64,000 nt of DNA from AC-49 sp963766605. Its GTDB lineage: Bacteria > Actinomycetota > Thermoleophilia > Solirubrobacterales > Solirubrobacteraceae. The notes under the pieces were generated by a model, which ran no database searches, was not told the DNA's origin, and saw only the letters and a list, made by a program, of their open reading frames with translations. Of the stretch, positions 29,933-40,432 are shown in pieces; positions within the stretch are counted from its first letter, which is position 1, and each line of letters opens with the position of its first letter. The stretch lies in the NCBI GenBank assembly GCA_963766605.1, contig CAVYAT010000007.1, positions 186,001-250,000 on the forward strand. The letters are read 5' to 3'. The translations under genes and the position numbers were made by a program.

Positions 29933-31404
29933 GGAAGCCTCCGCGGCCCGACGCGGCGGCGCGGGTCCGCCGCAGTGGCAAACGTGGCGTGCGCGTACTC
30001 ATCGACGGCGCGGGCGACTGGCCGCGCACGACTCGCGTCCTGCCATGGATGATCGCCGGGTTCCTGATCCTCCTGTGGCTGGTTCCGTTCAACACGATCC
30101 AGCTGACCGCTTCGCTGCCGTTCGACCTCAAGCTCGACCGCATCCTGCTCCCGTTCCTGTTCGGCACGTGGCTGCTGGCGCTGGCCACCGGCGGCGACGG
30201 CGCCCCGAAGGTCCGCGTCGGCGTGATCCACGTCGGCATCGGCCTGTTCGTCGCCGCCGCGAGTCTCAGCATCCTGACCAATGTGCCCCAGCTCAACCAG
30301 GCGCTGGAGTTCGACCCGGCGATCAAGCAGCTCGTGCTGCTGCTGTCGTTCGCGCTGTTCTTCCTGATCGTCGCCAGCAGCATCCGCCCGACCGAGGTGC
30401 CCGCGTTCATGAGCTACTCGCTCGTGCTGGCGGTTCTGTGCGCGCTCGGCTCCGTGTGGGAGTACCGCTTTCACTACAACGTCTTCTACGACCTCTCGCA
30501 CCGGCTGCTACCGCACATCTTCGAGGTCCAGACGGTCGATGCCAACGCGGTCGACGAGCTCGGACGCAGCCTCACCCGAGGCCCGACCGAACACCCGCTG
30601 GAACTCGTGGGCGTCATGTGCATGGCGCTTCCGATCGCCATCGTCGGGATCCTCAACAGTCCCTCCCGCAACCGCCGGATCATGTACAGCCTCGCCGCAG
30701 TCGTGCTGATGGCGGCGGCGGTCGCGACCGACCGAAAGAGCGCGTTCCTGGCCCCGATCGCGAATCTTCCTCACGATTGCCTACTTCCGCCGTCGCGATC
30801 TGCTCAAGCTTGCGCCGCTCGGCCTGCTGTCGCTGCTCGCCGTGCACCTTCTCGCACCCGGCGCGCTGGGTTCGATCTTCGACCAGGTCAAGCCGAACCA
30901 CCTCAACGTGGGAACGATCAGCGACCGCACGTCGGACTACGACGCGATCCGTCCGGATGTCTGGACGCACCTGCTGTTCGGGCGCGGCTACGGCAGCTAC
31001 GACCATGTCAGCTATCGGATCCTCGATTCGGAGGTGCTGAGTCGGCTCGTCGATACCGGCGTCGTTGGGCTGTTGCTTCTGTTCGGGATGATCGCGTCGA
31101 TCTTCGCCGCGGCGCGGAGGGTGATCACCTCGCCCGACCGCAGACCGTGCGTCGGTCGGCCTGGCGGTCGCGGCGGCGGCGGTCGCGCTACGGCGTGCTG
31201 ACCTTCCTCTTCGACATGACCTCGTTCCCGCACACGCCGTACCTGCTGATGTCACTGGCCGGGTTCCTGGCCGCGCTGGGCCCGGAGACGCAGAGACGGC
31301 TGCGTCCGCCCGGCGATGCCGCCCGGCTGTCGGCGCGTCACGCCGGTCGCACCCACCGCAGGCCGACGCACCTGGAGCAATCGCTGCCGCGCGGCCCGCG
31401 CTGA
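29929..31404 (+). CDS. O-antigen ligase/polymerase-like membrane protein (two compensating frame breaks)
   Basis: About ten hydrophobic helices are visible (for example WMIAGFLILLWLVPF, LVLLLSFALFFLIVASSI, LVGVMCMALPIAIVGIL, MYSLAAVVLMAAAVA), with a large extracytoplasmic loop containing RTSDYDAIRPDVWTHLLFGR and GYGSYDHVSYRI near residue 350. The W...GRGYG loop is typical of the WaaL/Wzy superfamily, which joins lipid-linked units or attaches polymer. Breaks near 30,765 and 31,165 compensate. Of the two roles, Wzy-type polymerase is the more likely in a Wzx locus. Confidence 0.85.
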   Translation: MRKPPRPDAAARVRRSGKRGVRVLIDGAGDWPRTTRVLPWMIAGFLILLWLVPFNTIQLTASLPFDLKLDRILLPFLFGTWLLALATGGDGAPKVRVGVIHVGIGLFVAAASLSILTNVPQLNQALEFDPAIKQLVLLLSFALFFLIVASSIRPTEVPAFMSYSLVLAVLCALGSVWEYRFHYNVFYDLSHRLLPHIFEVQTVDANAVDELGRSLTRGPTEHPLELVGVMCMALPIAIVGILNSPSRNRRIMYSLAAVVLMAAAVATDRKSAFLAPIANLPHDCLLPPSRSAQACAARPAVAARRAPSRTRRAGFDLRPGQAEPPQRGNDQRPHVGLRRDPSGCLDAPAVRARLRQLRPCQLSDPRFGGAESARRYRRRWAVASVRDDRVDLRRGAEGDHLARPQTVRRSAWRSRRRRSRYGVLTFLFDMTSFPHTPYLLMSLAGFLAALGPETQRRLRPPGDAARLSARHAGRTHRRPTHLEQSLPRGPR

Positions 31405-33105
31405 GCGGGAACTCAACGACGCTCGAGGACGAGCCGGATGCGGCGCTGCGTCCGGCGTCGCCCGACACGGATCAGCGCCGTTGCGTTCGTGCCCCGCCGT
31501 CGGCGCCTGCGCGCAAAGTCGGTGGCCCGCGACGTTCAGCACCACGGTCGTCCCCGGCCCGCGTGCGATGGCGACGACGCCGCCGCGGACGCGGGTGACG
31601 ACGGTGACCCGGCAGTGGGCAGCGCAGGCGACGCGGAACCGCCCGTGGCGGACGAGCGTCGCGGGCGCCGTAGAGGACACCCGGTGTTCGGCCTTCGAAA
31701 CCCTCTCGCGTGTACGCGCGCGAGTGGCACCGGCGACCGTGATCGCGGGTGTCACTGCCGCCGTGGCGACGGGCGCGCTCGGGGTCGGCGGAGGCGCCGG
31801 TGCGGTGGTCGTCGCCGTCCCGGCGCTGCTGGTTGCGGCCGAGATCCCGAGATCCGTTCCGTCCGCGGCAGCCGCGTGACCAGGCGACGTCGACGTCAGG
31901 GCGTATCCGGCAAAGCTCGTCAGTGGCCCGACGAACACCGGGCGACCGGGTATGTCGCTGCCAAGGTTGTGGTTGATCGTCGTGGTGCCCGACACCGGCT
32001 GGCCATCGTTCAGCGCCGGCGCTCTGGGCCACACGTTGTTCGTGAAGGTGACGTTGGAGGAGGCGTTGCCGTCGTGGTCGTTGCCGTATTGCGCCGCGGC
32101 CGGCGAGACGATCGTGTTGTGGTCCAGCGTGACCGTCTTGCCACCGCCGAACTGCATCCAGTAGTTGGAGTCCGATGCCGTGGAGCACACGTTGTTGCTG
32201 ATCGTGATGTTCGACGACCCGTCGTCGAGCAGGAAGCAGTCGAAGTCGTCGTGGAAGTAGTTGCCCGTGATGACGGTGCCCTTGCCGCCGCCGTTGTCCT
32301 GGAAGCCGTCGCAGTGGATGGCGCCGCAGTTCGGCTCGTCGATGTGATCGATCTCGTTGCCGGAGATGACCGTGCCGCACGACCCGCCGGTCGTATCGAT
32401 GCCGTCGGATCGACCACCCGACATGTGGTTGTTGCTGACCGTGATCCCGTTCGGGCAGCCGTTGTCCTGCGAGATGTTCACGCGGTCCTGCTCACCGGAG
32501 GATGCGAACCCGATGAACGAGTTGCCGGTGATGTTGATGTTCGCGTTCGCGTTCGCGTTGCCGCGCACCATCACGCCGTTGGATGTCATCGCGTTGTTGG
32601 AGAACGTGATGTTCGAGTTGTTCCCGTGGTCGGCGACCTGGACGATCAGCCCGTTCGACGAGCTCGAGCCCGAGAACCCGGTCATCGTGATGTTGCTGAC
32701 ACCGTTGAGGTTGAACGTGCCGATCGAGACGGCTGCGCCCGTTGCCGGCTGCAGCGTCACCATTCCCGGCGGGTGGTCGGCGTAGAGGTCGATGTCACCG
32801 TAGGTGCCCGACGCGAAGCAGAGGACGTCGCCCGCGCTGGCGTTGTGCACAGCGGTGTTCACGGTCGACCCGGGGTCCGGGTTGCTGCCGACCGACGAGG
32901 GCGTGAAGGTCTGCGCGCACACCGACACCTGGCCCAAAAGGCCATGAGCGCCTACGACGATGTTCGGGGTCGAAGACGTCGCGGGGTGATCGGTCGTCTT
33001 CGCCGAGCACGCCCCCGTGGTGGTCAACTGCAGCGCGACGAGCACCGCTGCGGCCAAGCGCCAGCGGCCGAGTGGGGAGGGGTGGAGCGCTCTCGGGGTC
33101 GGCAT
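31252..33105 (-). CDS. Secreted beta-helix protein, paralogue A
   Basis: The intact 617-residue protein begins MPTPRALHPSPLGRWRLAAA with a signal peptide that ends at TGAC, possibly a lipoprotein site although the -3 residue is atypical. Parallel beta-helix turns follow: SNITMTGFSGSSSS, NITFSNNAMTSNGVMV, NINITGNSFIGFA, GTVISGNEIDHID and NITISNNVC. Polysaccharide binding or lysis is inferred from the fold. A proline/threonine linker leads to a basic tail. In-frame the tail runs about 150 bases into the convergent ligase gene, so the true stop may lie near 31,405-31,470 if there is an indel. It is very similar to the protein ending at 38,230. Confidence 0.85.
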   Translation of the reverse strand: MPTPRALHPSPLGRWRLAAAVLVALQLTTTGACSAKTTDHPATSSTPNIVVGAHGLLGQVSVCAQTFTPSSVGSNPDPGSTVNTAVHNASAGDVLCFASGTYGDIDLYADHPPGMVTLQPATGAAVSIGTFNLNGVSNITMTGFSGSSSSNGLIVQVADHGNNSNITFSNNAMTSNGVMVRGNANANANINITGNSFIGFASSGEQDRVNISQDNGCPNGITVSNNHMSGGRSDGIDTTGGSCGTVISGNEIDHIDEPNCGAIHCDGFQDNGGGKGTVITGNYFHDDFDCFLLDDGSSNITISNNVCSTASDSNYWMQFGGGKTVTLDHNTIVSPAAAQYGNDHDGNASSNVTFTNNVWPRAPALNDGQPVSGTTTINHNLGSDIPGRPVFVGPLTSFAGYALTSTSPGHAAAADGTDLGISAATSSAGTATTTAPAPPPTPSAPVATAAVTPAITVAGATRARTRERVSKAEHRVSSTAPATLVRHGRFRVACAAHCRVTVVTRVRGGVVAIARGPGTTVVLNVAGHRLCAQAPTAGHERNGADPCRATPDAAPHPARPRASLSSRSARAARQRLLQVRRPAVGATGVTRRQPGGIAGRTQPSLRLRAQRGQEPGQ

Positions 33106-33195
33106 CGTCCACCGCCTCGGACGCACGGGTCGCACGCAGGCGGGCGACGCACACGGTTGCACACGCCGCCGACGGTCGCGCCGGGGGCGTTTAGG

Positions 33196-34788
33196 TCAGG
33201 CGCGCCCGCGGGCGCGAACCGGAGCCGTACGGTCGCGCAGCTCGGTGCCGATCCGGCGCACGATCGGCCACAGGTCCGACGCGTGCCCGGCGACGCGCTC
33301 GGGCGTCGTCGCCCAGCGGCTGTGCAGACGGATCTCGACGGTCGCGTCGGCGGGGCGCGTGGCGCTCTCACCGATCGCGGTGATTGCCGCTGGACTCGGA
33401 GCCCGCGCTCCATCCGGCATATCCCGAATCGCTGTCGGTCGGCGTGACCACGACGAGCTCCTCGACATCGCCGGGCAGCGCTACGAGGGCCCGGTTCGCA
33501 TGCATCCGCACGGTGGCCCGCGCGCCGTCGATGCGAACGCCGTGGTTGCTCGTCGCAATGTCGCTCAACGAGCACCAGCGGACGTCGCCCAGGCGGTTGA
33601 CCGCTGCCGCAGCGCGGGCGAGCGGCTCGAGGCCACCGGCGACGTCATCGTGGTGGCCGTAGAGCACGATCGGATGGTCGAGGAACGCGTGCAGCGCAAG
33701 CTCGGCCGCGCTCGCCAATCGAGCAGTATCCGCGGAACCACTGCGCAGCCCTCGACCAGCGTGGCCGGCTCCGCGCCGGTCAGCGGCCGGCCGGCCGGCG
33801 GTCGCTCGGTCCACGGGTACGGGTGGATCGCGCACAGCGCGTCGAAGCTGCAGCGCGCCGAGCGCGCGCGCCGTCAGTCTGCGAGCACATTCCGTGGGGA
33901 GCGGTCATCACGCGATCGACCGACAGCCCCGACCGGGCCTCGAAGCGCTCGATGCGCCGGACCGCCTGGCCGCACAGCGCGAGGGCGTCGGCCATCGTCG
34001 CGGGGCGCAGCAGCTCCCGTTTGCGATGGCTGTTGCCGTGGAATGTCAGCGATACCCGGTCGGGTCGGTCGTGGAACAGCCCGACCGCCGAGCGGCTTGA
34101 GAAGCGCCCATCGATCGGGATCATCGCGATCGACGCGTGATACCCGTGCGCGTCGGCGTGGTCGATGAGGTCGGAGTAGCGGATGAACCCGTAGCTGGTG
34201 CGCCGCAGATTCGGGTCATCGAACAGGATCGCCGCGCGCAGCGGCGGAGCATCGAAGTCGTGCGGCGCGGTTACCTGCCGGACGAGCTCCAACAGCGCGA
34301 TGATCGCCAGCCCTCGGTTGGAGTGGATCGCATCCTTGAGCGACTCGTCGCCAAAGAGCTCACGCGGCGCACTGCCGACGCGCCGCAGGCTGCTGTCGCC
34401 GCGGCCAGTCCAGGCTGGGCGGCCGGCGGTGCGAGCCAGTACCTCCTCACCTTCGCCTACGGACAGCTCGGCCGATCGCCTGGCCCTCGAGCACGACCCC
34501 GCGCAGGCGGCGATCGACGAGCTCGCCCTCACCGAGGGTCACGCTTGCGGGGTTGGCGCCGTGGGGCGGGGTCGTGAACGCGAGAACCGGCGTCCCGTCG
34601 AGGGCCAACCCATCGAGCGTCGCAGCGTCGGCGTCCAGCGCGACGATCGCGTCGAACCGCCGCCGCGGGACGTGGGCGACGATTTCGATCGGGAATCCGG
34701 CAGTGAGCGCCGCGATCAGTCGTGGCAGCCGCGCCGCCGCGGCCGGCGGATGGATCGCGAGGACGGCGCTAGCGGTGCAACGTGACAA
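33196..34788 (-). CDS. Uncharacterised protein resembling polysaccharide deacetylases (frame broken)
   Basis: No family is recognised with certainty. Blocks AAILFDDPNLRRTSYGFIRY, SIAMIPIDGRFSSRSAVGLF, DRVSLTFHGNSHRKRELL and VDRVMTAPHGMCS resemble the order of NodB-type (beta/alpha)7 barrels: an acidic DD, a FHGNSH histidine motif and a late P-H-G. A C-terminal segment looks like a separate beta domain. The start is a TTG that overlaps the FkbM stop by 20 bases. Breaks lie near 34,480, 33,840 and 33,400. Cell-surface glycan trimming would fit the locus, but this is inference. Confidence 0.5.
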
Positions 34789-35641
34789 GTTCGAATCCGA
34801 GGTGGGGGTTGGACTCGAGGTGGTCGACGGTGAAGTCGGCGCCGTTGGCGACCAAGACTTCGAGCAGCGCCGAGGTCGTGATCACGTCGGTGTGGCACTC
34901 GACCGACATGGCGCGGACGCGGCCGATCCACGCGCGGCAGTCGGCGAACAGCTCTCCCTCCGCCCCTTCGATGTCGCATTGAGGACGTCGATGCGGTCGA
35001 TGCCGGCGTCGGCGCTCAGAGCCTCCATCGTGAGGACGTCGACGCCGCGCCCGCCCTCGGCGGCGTCACTCTCGATGTCGCCCATCCGGAAGCCCCACTC
35101 GCCGCTGGTCGACGCAAGCATGACCCGTCGTTCGTGGCCCCCGACGCATGCGGCGTACACCTTTGCGGTGTCGTCGACGGCGGCCACGTTCGCCCTCAGA
35201 ATCTCGAGGTTGCCGGGGTCGGGCTCCACGCACACGAAACGGGCGGAGGGGTAGCGGGCGCGCAGCCAGCGGAAGCTCAGGCCGATGTTCGAGCCGAGAT
35301 CGACCACCACTCGGACGTCGTCGTCGGGCGGTAGATGGTCATAGGCGCCGCCGATGAGCAACTCCTTGAGCACCGAAATGTCGGTCGTGTGGCTGCGCAA
35401 CCGCACCGCTGGCCCGAGCGTCTCGAGGTCGACCGTGACGGTGATCGGCGCGAGGGGTGACCCAGCGGCCGATCGTGCTCTGACTCAGGCGCACGCGCAT
35501 CAGTCGCGCGAAGTCGCCGATCGAGACGCACTCGCGGCGGTAGACGCGGACCTCCTGCGCCCACGGGCGCAGTCTCGTCCGCAGGCGGCGGGCGCGTGAG
35601 AGGCTGGCGGCAGGTCGGGCGACCGGGATGCTCTGACCCAT
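34769..35641 (-). CDS. FkbM family methyltransferase (two compensating frame breaks)
   Basis: The core VVVDLGSNIGLSFRWLRARY is the SAM-binding loop, followed by FVCVEPDPGNLEILRANVAA and DRIDVLNAT..., as in FkbM enzymes that O-methylate sugars or polyketides. Reading on in another frame after about 34,975 gives the expected end NPHLGFELVTLHR and a TAG. The ATG gives MGQSIPVARPAASLSRARRL, with a second break near 35,460. It is divergent from the GT2 gene, about 100 bases apart. Confidence 0.82.
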
Positions 35642-35737
35642 CGTGTTGATGCAACGCGCGGTACCGGAGCGGACTTTCGCCTGCATCGGCCGCGTTGTCG
35701 GCGGCCGCTCCGGAAGCTCGCTGCGCCGCCGACCGTT

Positions 35738-36692
35738 ATGTCGGGCGTGGAGCAGGAACGACGCCCGTCCAAGCTGAGCCCGGTCGAGCGCGTCGATGTC
35801 GTGATCGTCAGCTACAACAGCGCTGACACACTGCGCACCTGTGTCGCACCGTTGGTCGGCGTGCACGGCGTTGAGATCACGGTGGTCGACAACGCGTCGG
35901 ACGGCTCGCTTGCCGTGATCGCCGACCTCGACGTGCGAACGGTCGCGTCGGGTCGCAACGGAGGCTTCGGGTTCGGCTGCAACCTGGGCATGCGCGGCGG
36001 CATCGCGCCCTACGTCCTGTTCCTCAACCCCGACGCCCGCCTCGAGCCCGATGGGCTGGCGCGACTGGCGGCCGCGCTGCGGGACGATCCGGACGCCGCG
36101 ATCGCCGGCCCCCGGATTGAAGACGCACAGCGGCGTGCTGTGCCCGAGCCAGCGCCGGTTCCAGCGCGCCGCCTCGCTGTGGGCCCAGGCGCTGTTCCTC
36201 CACCGGGTGTTCCGCCGCGCGCGCTGGGCCAACGAGATCGTGCGCGCCCCGGACGCCTATGACCGGGTCGCCCACCCCGAGTGGGTGTCGGGCGCATGTC
36301 TTCTCGCACGCCGCGACGTGCTGGAAGACCTCGGGGGGTTCGACGAGGGGTTCTTCCTGTACTGCGAGGACATGGACCTCTGCGCACGCGCTCGCGCCGG
36401 CGGTCACCGTGTCCGCTTTGAGCCGAGCGTCGTCGCGCACCACAGCGGGGGACACGCCGCGCCGCGCGCATCTCTCTACCCGGTGCTGGCTCGCAGCCGC
36501 GTTCGCTTCGCCGACAAGCATGCGGGCCGGGCACGGGCGATCGCCCAGCGCTCGGCCATCGCGGCCGGGTCGCTGACGCACCTCGCGACGTCGATCGGGC
36601 GCCCGGCGCGTGCGCGCGGTCACCGGGCCGCGCTCATCACGACCGTCGGCCGCCACCGCAGGCGCGAGGAGGATCTGCATGCAACTGGGTAG
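35738..36692 (+). CDS. Family 2 glycosyltransferase (rhamnosyltransferase-like, one frame break)
   Basis: The protein begins MSGVEQERRPSKLSPVERVD and has VDVVIVSYNSADTLRTCVAP, TVVDNASDGS, the GGFGFGCNLG and FLNPDARLEPDG motifs of GT2 enzymes that resemble dTDP-rhamnosyltransferases, then WVSGACLLARRDVLEDLGGF and DEGFFLYCEDMDLC. A single break near 36,115 joins the halves to about 318 residues. Its end overlaps the third Wzz-like gene by 14 bases. Confidence 0.88.
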
Positions 36693-37450
36693 GCATCTGC
36701 GCGAACTGTCGCGACTGCGTCTCGGCCTGGCGATCAGCGTCGTGCTCGCCATCCTTGCCGGGCTCTGGAGCGTCGACAAGATCAGCCTCAGCCCGCTCGG
36801 CCTCAAGCCGCGCTCCCTCCAAATGGCGGCCGCGTCGACGCGCGCGCTCGTCGACGCTCCGAAGTCGTCGATCCTCGACCAGTCGGTCAACGTCTACGAC
36901 CTGCAGTCGCTCACCAACCGCGCGCTGCTGATCGGCAACGTGATGGCCAGCCCTCCGGTGCACGGCGACATCGCGCGCCGCGCGGGCGTCCCGTCGGCGC
37001 GCCTCAAGGTGCTCGCGCCGATCACCGTCGACTTCCCGCGTCAGCTCTCGACCGACATCCATCCCAAGGGCACCGACATCCTCGAGTCGCCCGAGCAGTA
37101 CCGGATCAGCATCCAGGTCAACCCGACCGTCCCAGTGATCGACATCTACACCCAGGCGCCGACGACCGCGGAGGCCAACCGGCTTGCCACCGGTGCAATC
37201 CTCGGCATGCAGGACTACCTCCGTGCGCTCGGGCGTTCGCAGCACGTCAAGCCGTCACTTCAGGTCCGCCTCGTCCAACTCGGGGCGCCACGCGGCGGGC
37301 TGCTCAACCGCGGTGTCGCGGTCGAAGGTCGCGCTCTTGTCGTCGGTGCTTGTGTTCCTGATCTCGTGCGCCGCGGTCGTCGCGATCTCCCGCATGCGCC
37401 GAGGGTGGGTCGAGGCCGGCCGCGGCGCTGTGCCCGAGCCGAGCGCCTGA
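36679..37450 (+). CDS. Wzz-like membrane protein 3 (one frame break)
   Basis: A Shine-Dalgarno stretch (gaggagga) precedes the ATG by about 6 bases. The N-terminal helix LGLAISVVLAILAGLWSV is followed by an extracytoplasmic domain with YDLQSLTNRALLIGNVMASP and PVIDIYTQAPTTAEANRLAT, and by a C-terminal helix VALLSSVLVFLISCAAVVAI read after a break near 37,325. It is one of four Wzz-like proteins in the locus and is followed 12 bases later by another. Confidence 0.82.
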
Positions 37451-37462
37451 TCGAGGTCGCCG

Positions 37463-38240
37463 ATGGAGATCGTCAGCGTCCTGCGAGTCCTCTGGCGTCA
37501 CGTTCTGCTCGTGGTGCCCGGGTGGCTTGATCGTCGTCGTCGCGGTGCTCGTCGGCACCCACCGCCTGGCGATCAACCCGCCGCACTTGATCGAGCATCC
37601 GAAGATCAGCGGCCGTGCGACAGGCAAGGTGCTGCTCGCGTCGCCCGAGGCGCCTTCGGCCGGCGCTCGAGCAGGCGCAACGACCAGGGTGACAGCATGG
37701 GCCTGCGCGGCGCGCTGCTCGCCGACGAGATGGCCAGCGACGCGGCGCGACGCGACGTCGCCCGCCGTGCCGGCATACCGGCATCGCAGTTGGTGGTGAT
37801 CGGCCCGGACGCCAACCCGCCGCAGGACCCCGTTCCGCTCGCCGTCGTCGGCCGCCAGCGTCCGCGGCCAGATCGAGCGCGCCGTACTCGATCAACGACG
37901 GATCGCCGATGGGCAGGTTCCGATCATCACGATCCAGGCCAGCGCGCCGTCGATGCAGGCCGCAGCGCGGCTCGTCACCGCGTTCTCCGCGGCGATGGGC
38001 GCTCAGGTGCGATGCGCGCACCGCCGAGCGACGTGCCGATGTCGGTCGAGCCGCTTGGGTCGCCGATCGTGAAGCGGTTCCTTTCCCGCGCGCGCCGCAC
38101 GGTCACGTTCGCGATCGCCGTCGGCGACGATGATCCTGTGGCTCGCGGCGATCGTCATCATCGCGCCGTTCGGCCGCGGCCCCGGCATGCCGCGGCGCGG
38201 GCGCCGCGGCCGCCGGAGCCCGGCGCTCGCTACGAGGTGA
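37463..38240 (+). CDS. Wzz-like membrane protein 4 (frame broken)
   Basis: Starts MEIVSVLRVLWRHVLLVV, nearly the same N-terminus as Wzz-like protein 1, followed by a helix GLIVVVAVLVG. The extracytoplasmic part contains LRGALLADEMASDAARRDVA and QVPIITIQASAPSMQAAARL; a final helix AIVIIAPFG precedes a basic tail. Several indels occur between 37,520 and 38,130. The stop overlaps the convergent beta-helix gene by 11 bases. Confidence 0.75.
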
Positions 38241-40334
38241 GACGCACGATGCACAGTCCAGCCTGCGAGCGCAGGCCGGACGATGCGCCTGTGGCATCCG
38301 TGTGAAGGTGTAGCTGCACCGCGGTGACCGCTCGCCCGGTACAGCTGGCGAGCGTCACCGTCACAGCGCGGCCGGCGGGCGCCGCCGTCTTCACGATGGT
38401 CACGCCCGGGGCGAGCATCGTGCGTGCACTCGTTCCGGAGCGCGTGGCACGCGCCGCATGGCCCGTGTTGGCTGACCGCGTGCGATATACGGCGACCGCG
38501 ACCGAGCCGTCCGGCGCCGATCCGGCGAACGCCCGGACGACCGCGGTGTGCGCCCCGTAACTGGTTCCCGACGGGACGCTCCACGTGTACCGGTATGGGG
38601 CGCTGCTGTCGCTCTCGAGCTTCTTGCCGTCGAGCCAGAATTCGACCCGCGTGACCGACGTGCCGCTCGTCGTCGCCTTGGCGCTGAACTTGAGCGACGA
38701 GTTGAACTGCTGACCGGCCACCGGACCCGTGAGCGAGATCGCCTGTGCCTGGGGGACGATCCCATGCGCCGGCTGCGTCGCCGTAGTCGGACGGCGGAGA
38801 CGCGGTTGTGGTCGTTGTTGTCGGCGATGGAGTCGGAGCCGGAGCCGTGGTCGACGACGGAGGTGTGGTGGTGGTCGGTCGTCGTCGTCGTGGGCGGCGG
38901 CGTGGTGGTGGTCGTCGTGGTGGTGGCGGCGGTGTGGTGGTGGTCGGTGGTGGGGGGCGGCGGTGTGGTGGTGGTGGTCGTCGTGGTGGGTGGCGGCGGC
39001 GGCGTGGTGGTCGTGGTCGTCGTGGTGGGTGGCGGCGGCGTGGTGGTCGTGGTCGTGGTGGTGGGTGGCGGCGGCGGTGGTGGTCGTGGTGGTGGTCGGT
39101 CGTCGTCGGAGGCGTCCGCACGGCCGCCGCGATGCCGATGTCGCTTCCGTCCGTCGCGGCCGCGTGACCCATCGAGTTCGTGGTCAGGCCGAACCCGTCG
39201 TAGGTCGTAGCGCTGGCGCCGTTGACATACGTCGGCGTGCCGTTCATGTCGTGCGAGCCCGAGCAGTGGGAGTTGCACAGGTTGTTGGACTCGCTGAATG
39301 TGCCGGAGATCGGCTGGCCCGGGTTCAGGTCCGGCAGCCCCGACGAGAAGACGTTGTTCGTGAAGGTGACGTTTGGCGGAGGCGTTGCCGTCGTGGTCGT
39401 TGCCGTATTGCGCTGCGACCGGCGAGGCGATCGTGTTGTGGTCCAGCTTGACCGTCTTGCCACCGCCGAACTGCATCCAGTAGTTGGAGTCCGACGCGGT
39501 GGAGCACACGTTGTTGCTGATCGTGATGTTCGATGACCCGTCGTCGAGCAGGAAGCAGTCGAAGTCGTCATGGAAGTAGTTGCCCGTGATGATGGTGCCG
39601 TTGCCGCCGCCGTTGTCCTGGAAGCCGTCGCAGTGGATGCCACCGCAATTCGGCTCGTCGATGTGGTCGATCTCGTTGCCGGAGATGACCGTGCCGCACG
39701 ACCCGCCGGTCGTATCGATGCCGTCTGCCTGGCCGCCGGACATGTGGTTGTTGCTGACCGTGATCCCGTTCGGGCAAGCGGTATCAGACAGGATGTTCAC
39801 GCGGCTCTGCTCATCCGACCTTGTGAACCCGATGAACGTGTTGTTGGTGACGAGAATGTTCGCGTTCGCGAGCGTGTTGTCCCTCACGACCACGCCTTCT
39901 GTCGTCATCGCGTTGTTGCTGATCGTGATGTTCGAGTTGTTGCCCTGGCCGGCGACCTGAACGTAAACGCCACCCGACGAGCTGGACCCCGAAAACCCGG
40001 TCACCGTGACATTGCTGACTCCGTTGAGGTTGACCTCGCCCATCGACACCGCCGCGCCTGATGCCGGCTGCAGCGTCACGATCCCCGATGGATGGTCGGC
40101 GTAGAGGTCGATGTCTCCGTAGGAGCCCGCGGCGAAGCAGAAGACGGCACCCGCGGCCGCGCTGTTGAGGGCGGTGTTGACGTTCGAGCCGGGGTACGGG
40201 TTGCTGCCAACCGACGACGGCGTGAAGGTCTGCGTGCACGCGGACGCGGCGTTGGCGCGCGAGAGCCCGTAGGAACCACCGACGATCGCTAGCAGCGTGA
40301 TCAGGAGCATTGCCCGAACCGCCGCCGGTGGCAT
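38230..40334 (-). CDS. Secreted beta-helix protein with Thr/Pro linker and Ig-like domain, paralogue B (frame broken)
   Basis: A signal peptide (MLLITLLAIVGGSYGLSRANA) is followed by a beta-helix nearly identical to paralogue A over long stretches, including VISGNEIDHIDEPNCGGIHC and FHDDFDCFLLDDGSSNITIS. Then comes a long repetitive PPPPTTTTTT-type linker and a C-terminal bacterial Ig-like domain (AISLTGPVAGQQFNSSLKFS, TRVEFWLDGKKLESD). The linker and the final domain may anchor or extend the protein at the cell surface. A break near 39,375 and others in the linker move the frame. Confidence 0.82.
38860..39110 (-). repeat. Low-complexity ggtggt / Thr-Pro linker repeat
   Basis: On the plus strand the sequence is almost entirely g, t and c in ggtggtggt and gtcgtcgtc units with a longer unit ggtggcggcgg recurring. 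On the coding (minus) strand it encodes runs of Pro and Thr in the frame of the beta-helix protein. Length variation is likely, and some frame breaks here may be repeat slippage. Confidence 0.8.
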
Positions 40335-40432
40335 GAGACGTTGATGGGTGTGGGGCGGCCGTGTGCGTGGGGAGAGTGGGGTCACTGGCCGGTGATCGGC
40401 GACCACTTGACGCGAGCCGTGCGTTATGGACA

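Noticed and set aside
31405..32380. Basic His/Arg-rich frames antisense or out of phase within the beta-helix genes
   Set aside because: They are alternate frames of the beta-helix coding sequence; the true frame has a signal peptide and regular helix turns.
38860..39110. Repetitive ggtggt block as a possible CRISPR or satellite array
   Set aside because: There are no spacers or constant repeat length, and it codes for Pro/Thr in the frame of a secreted protein.
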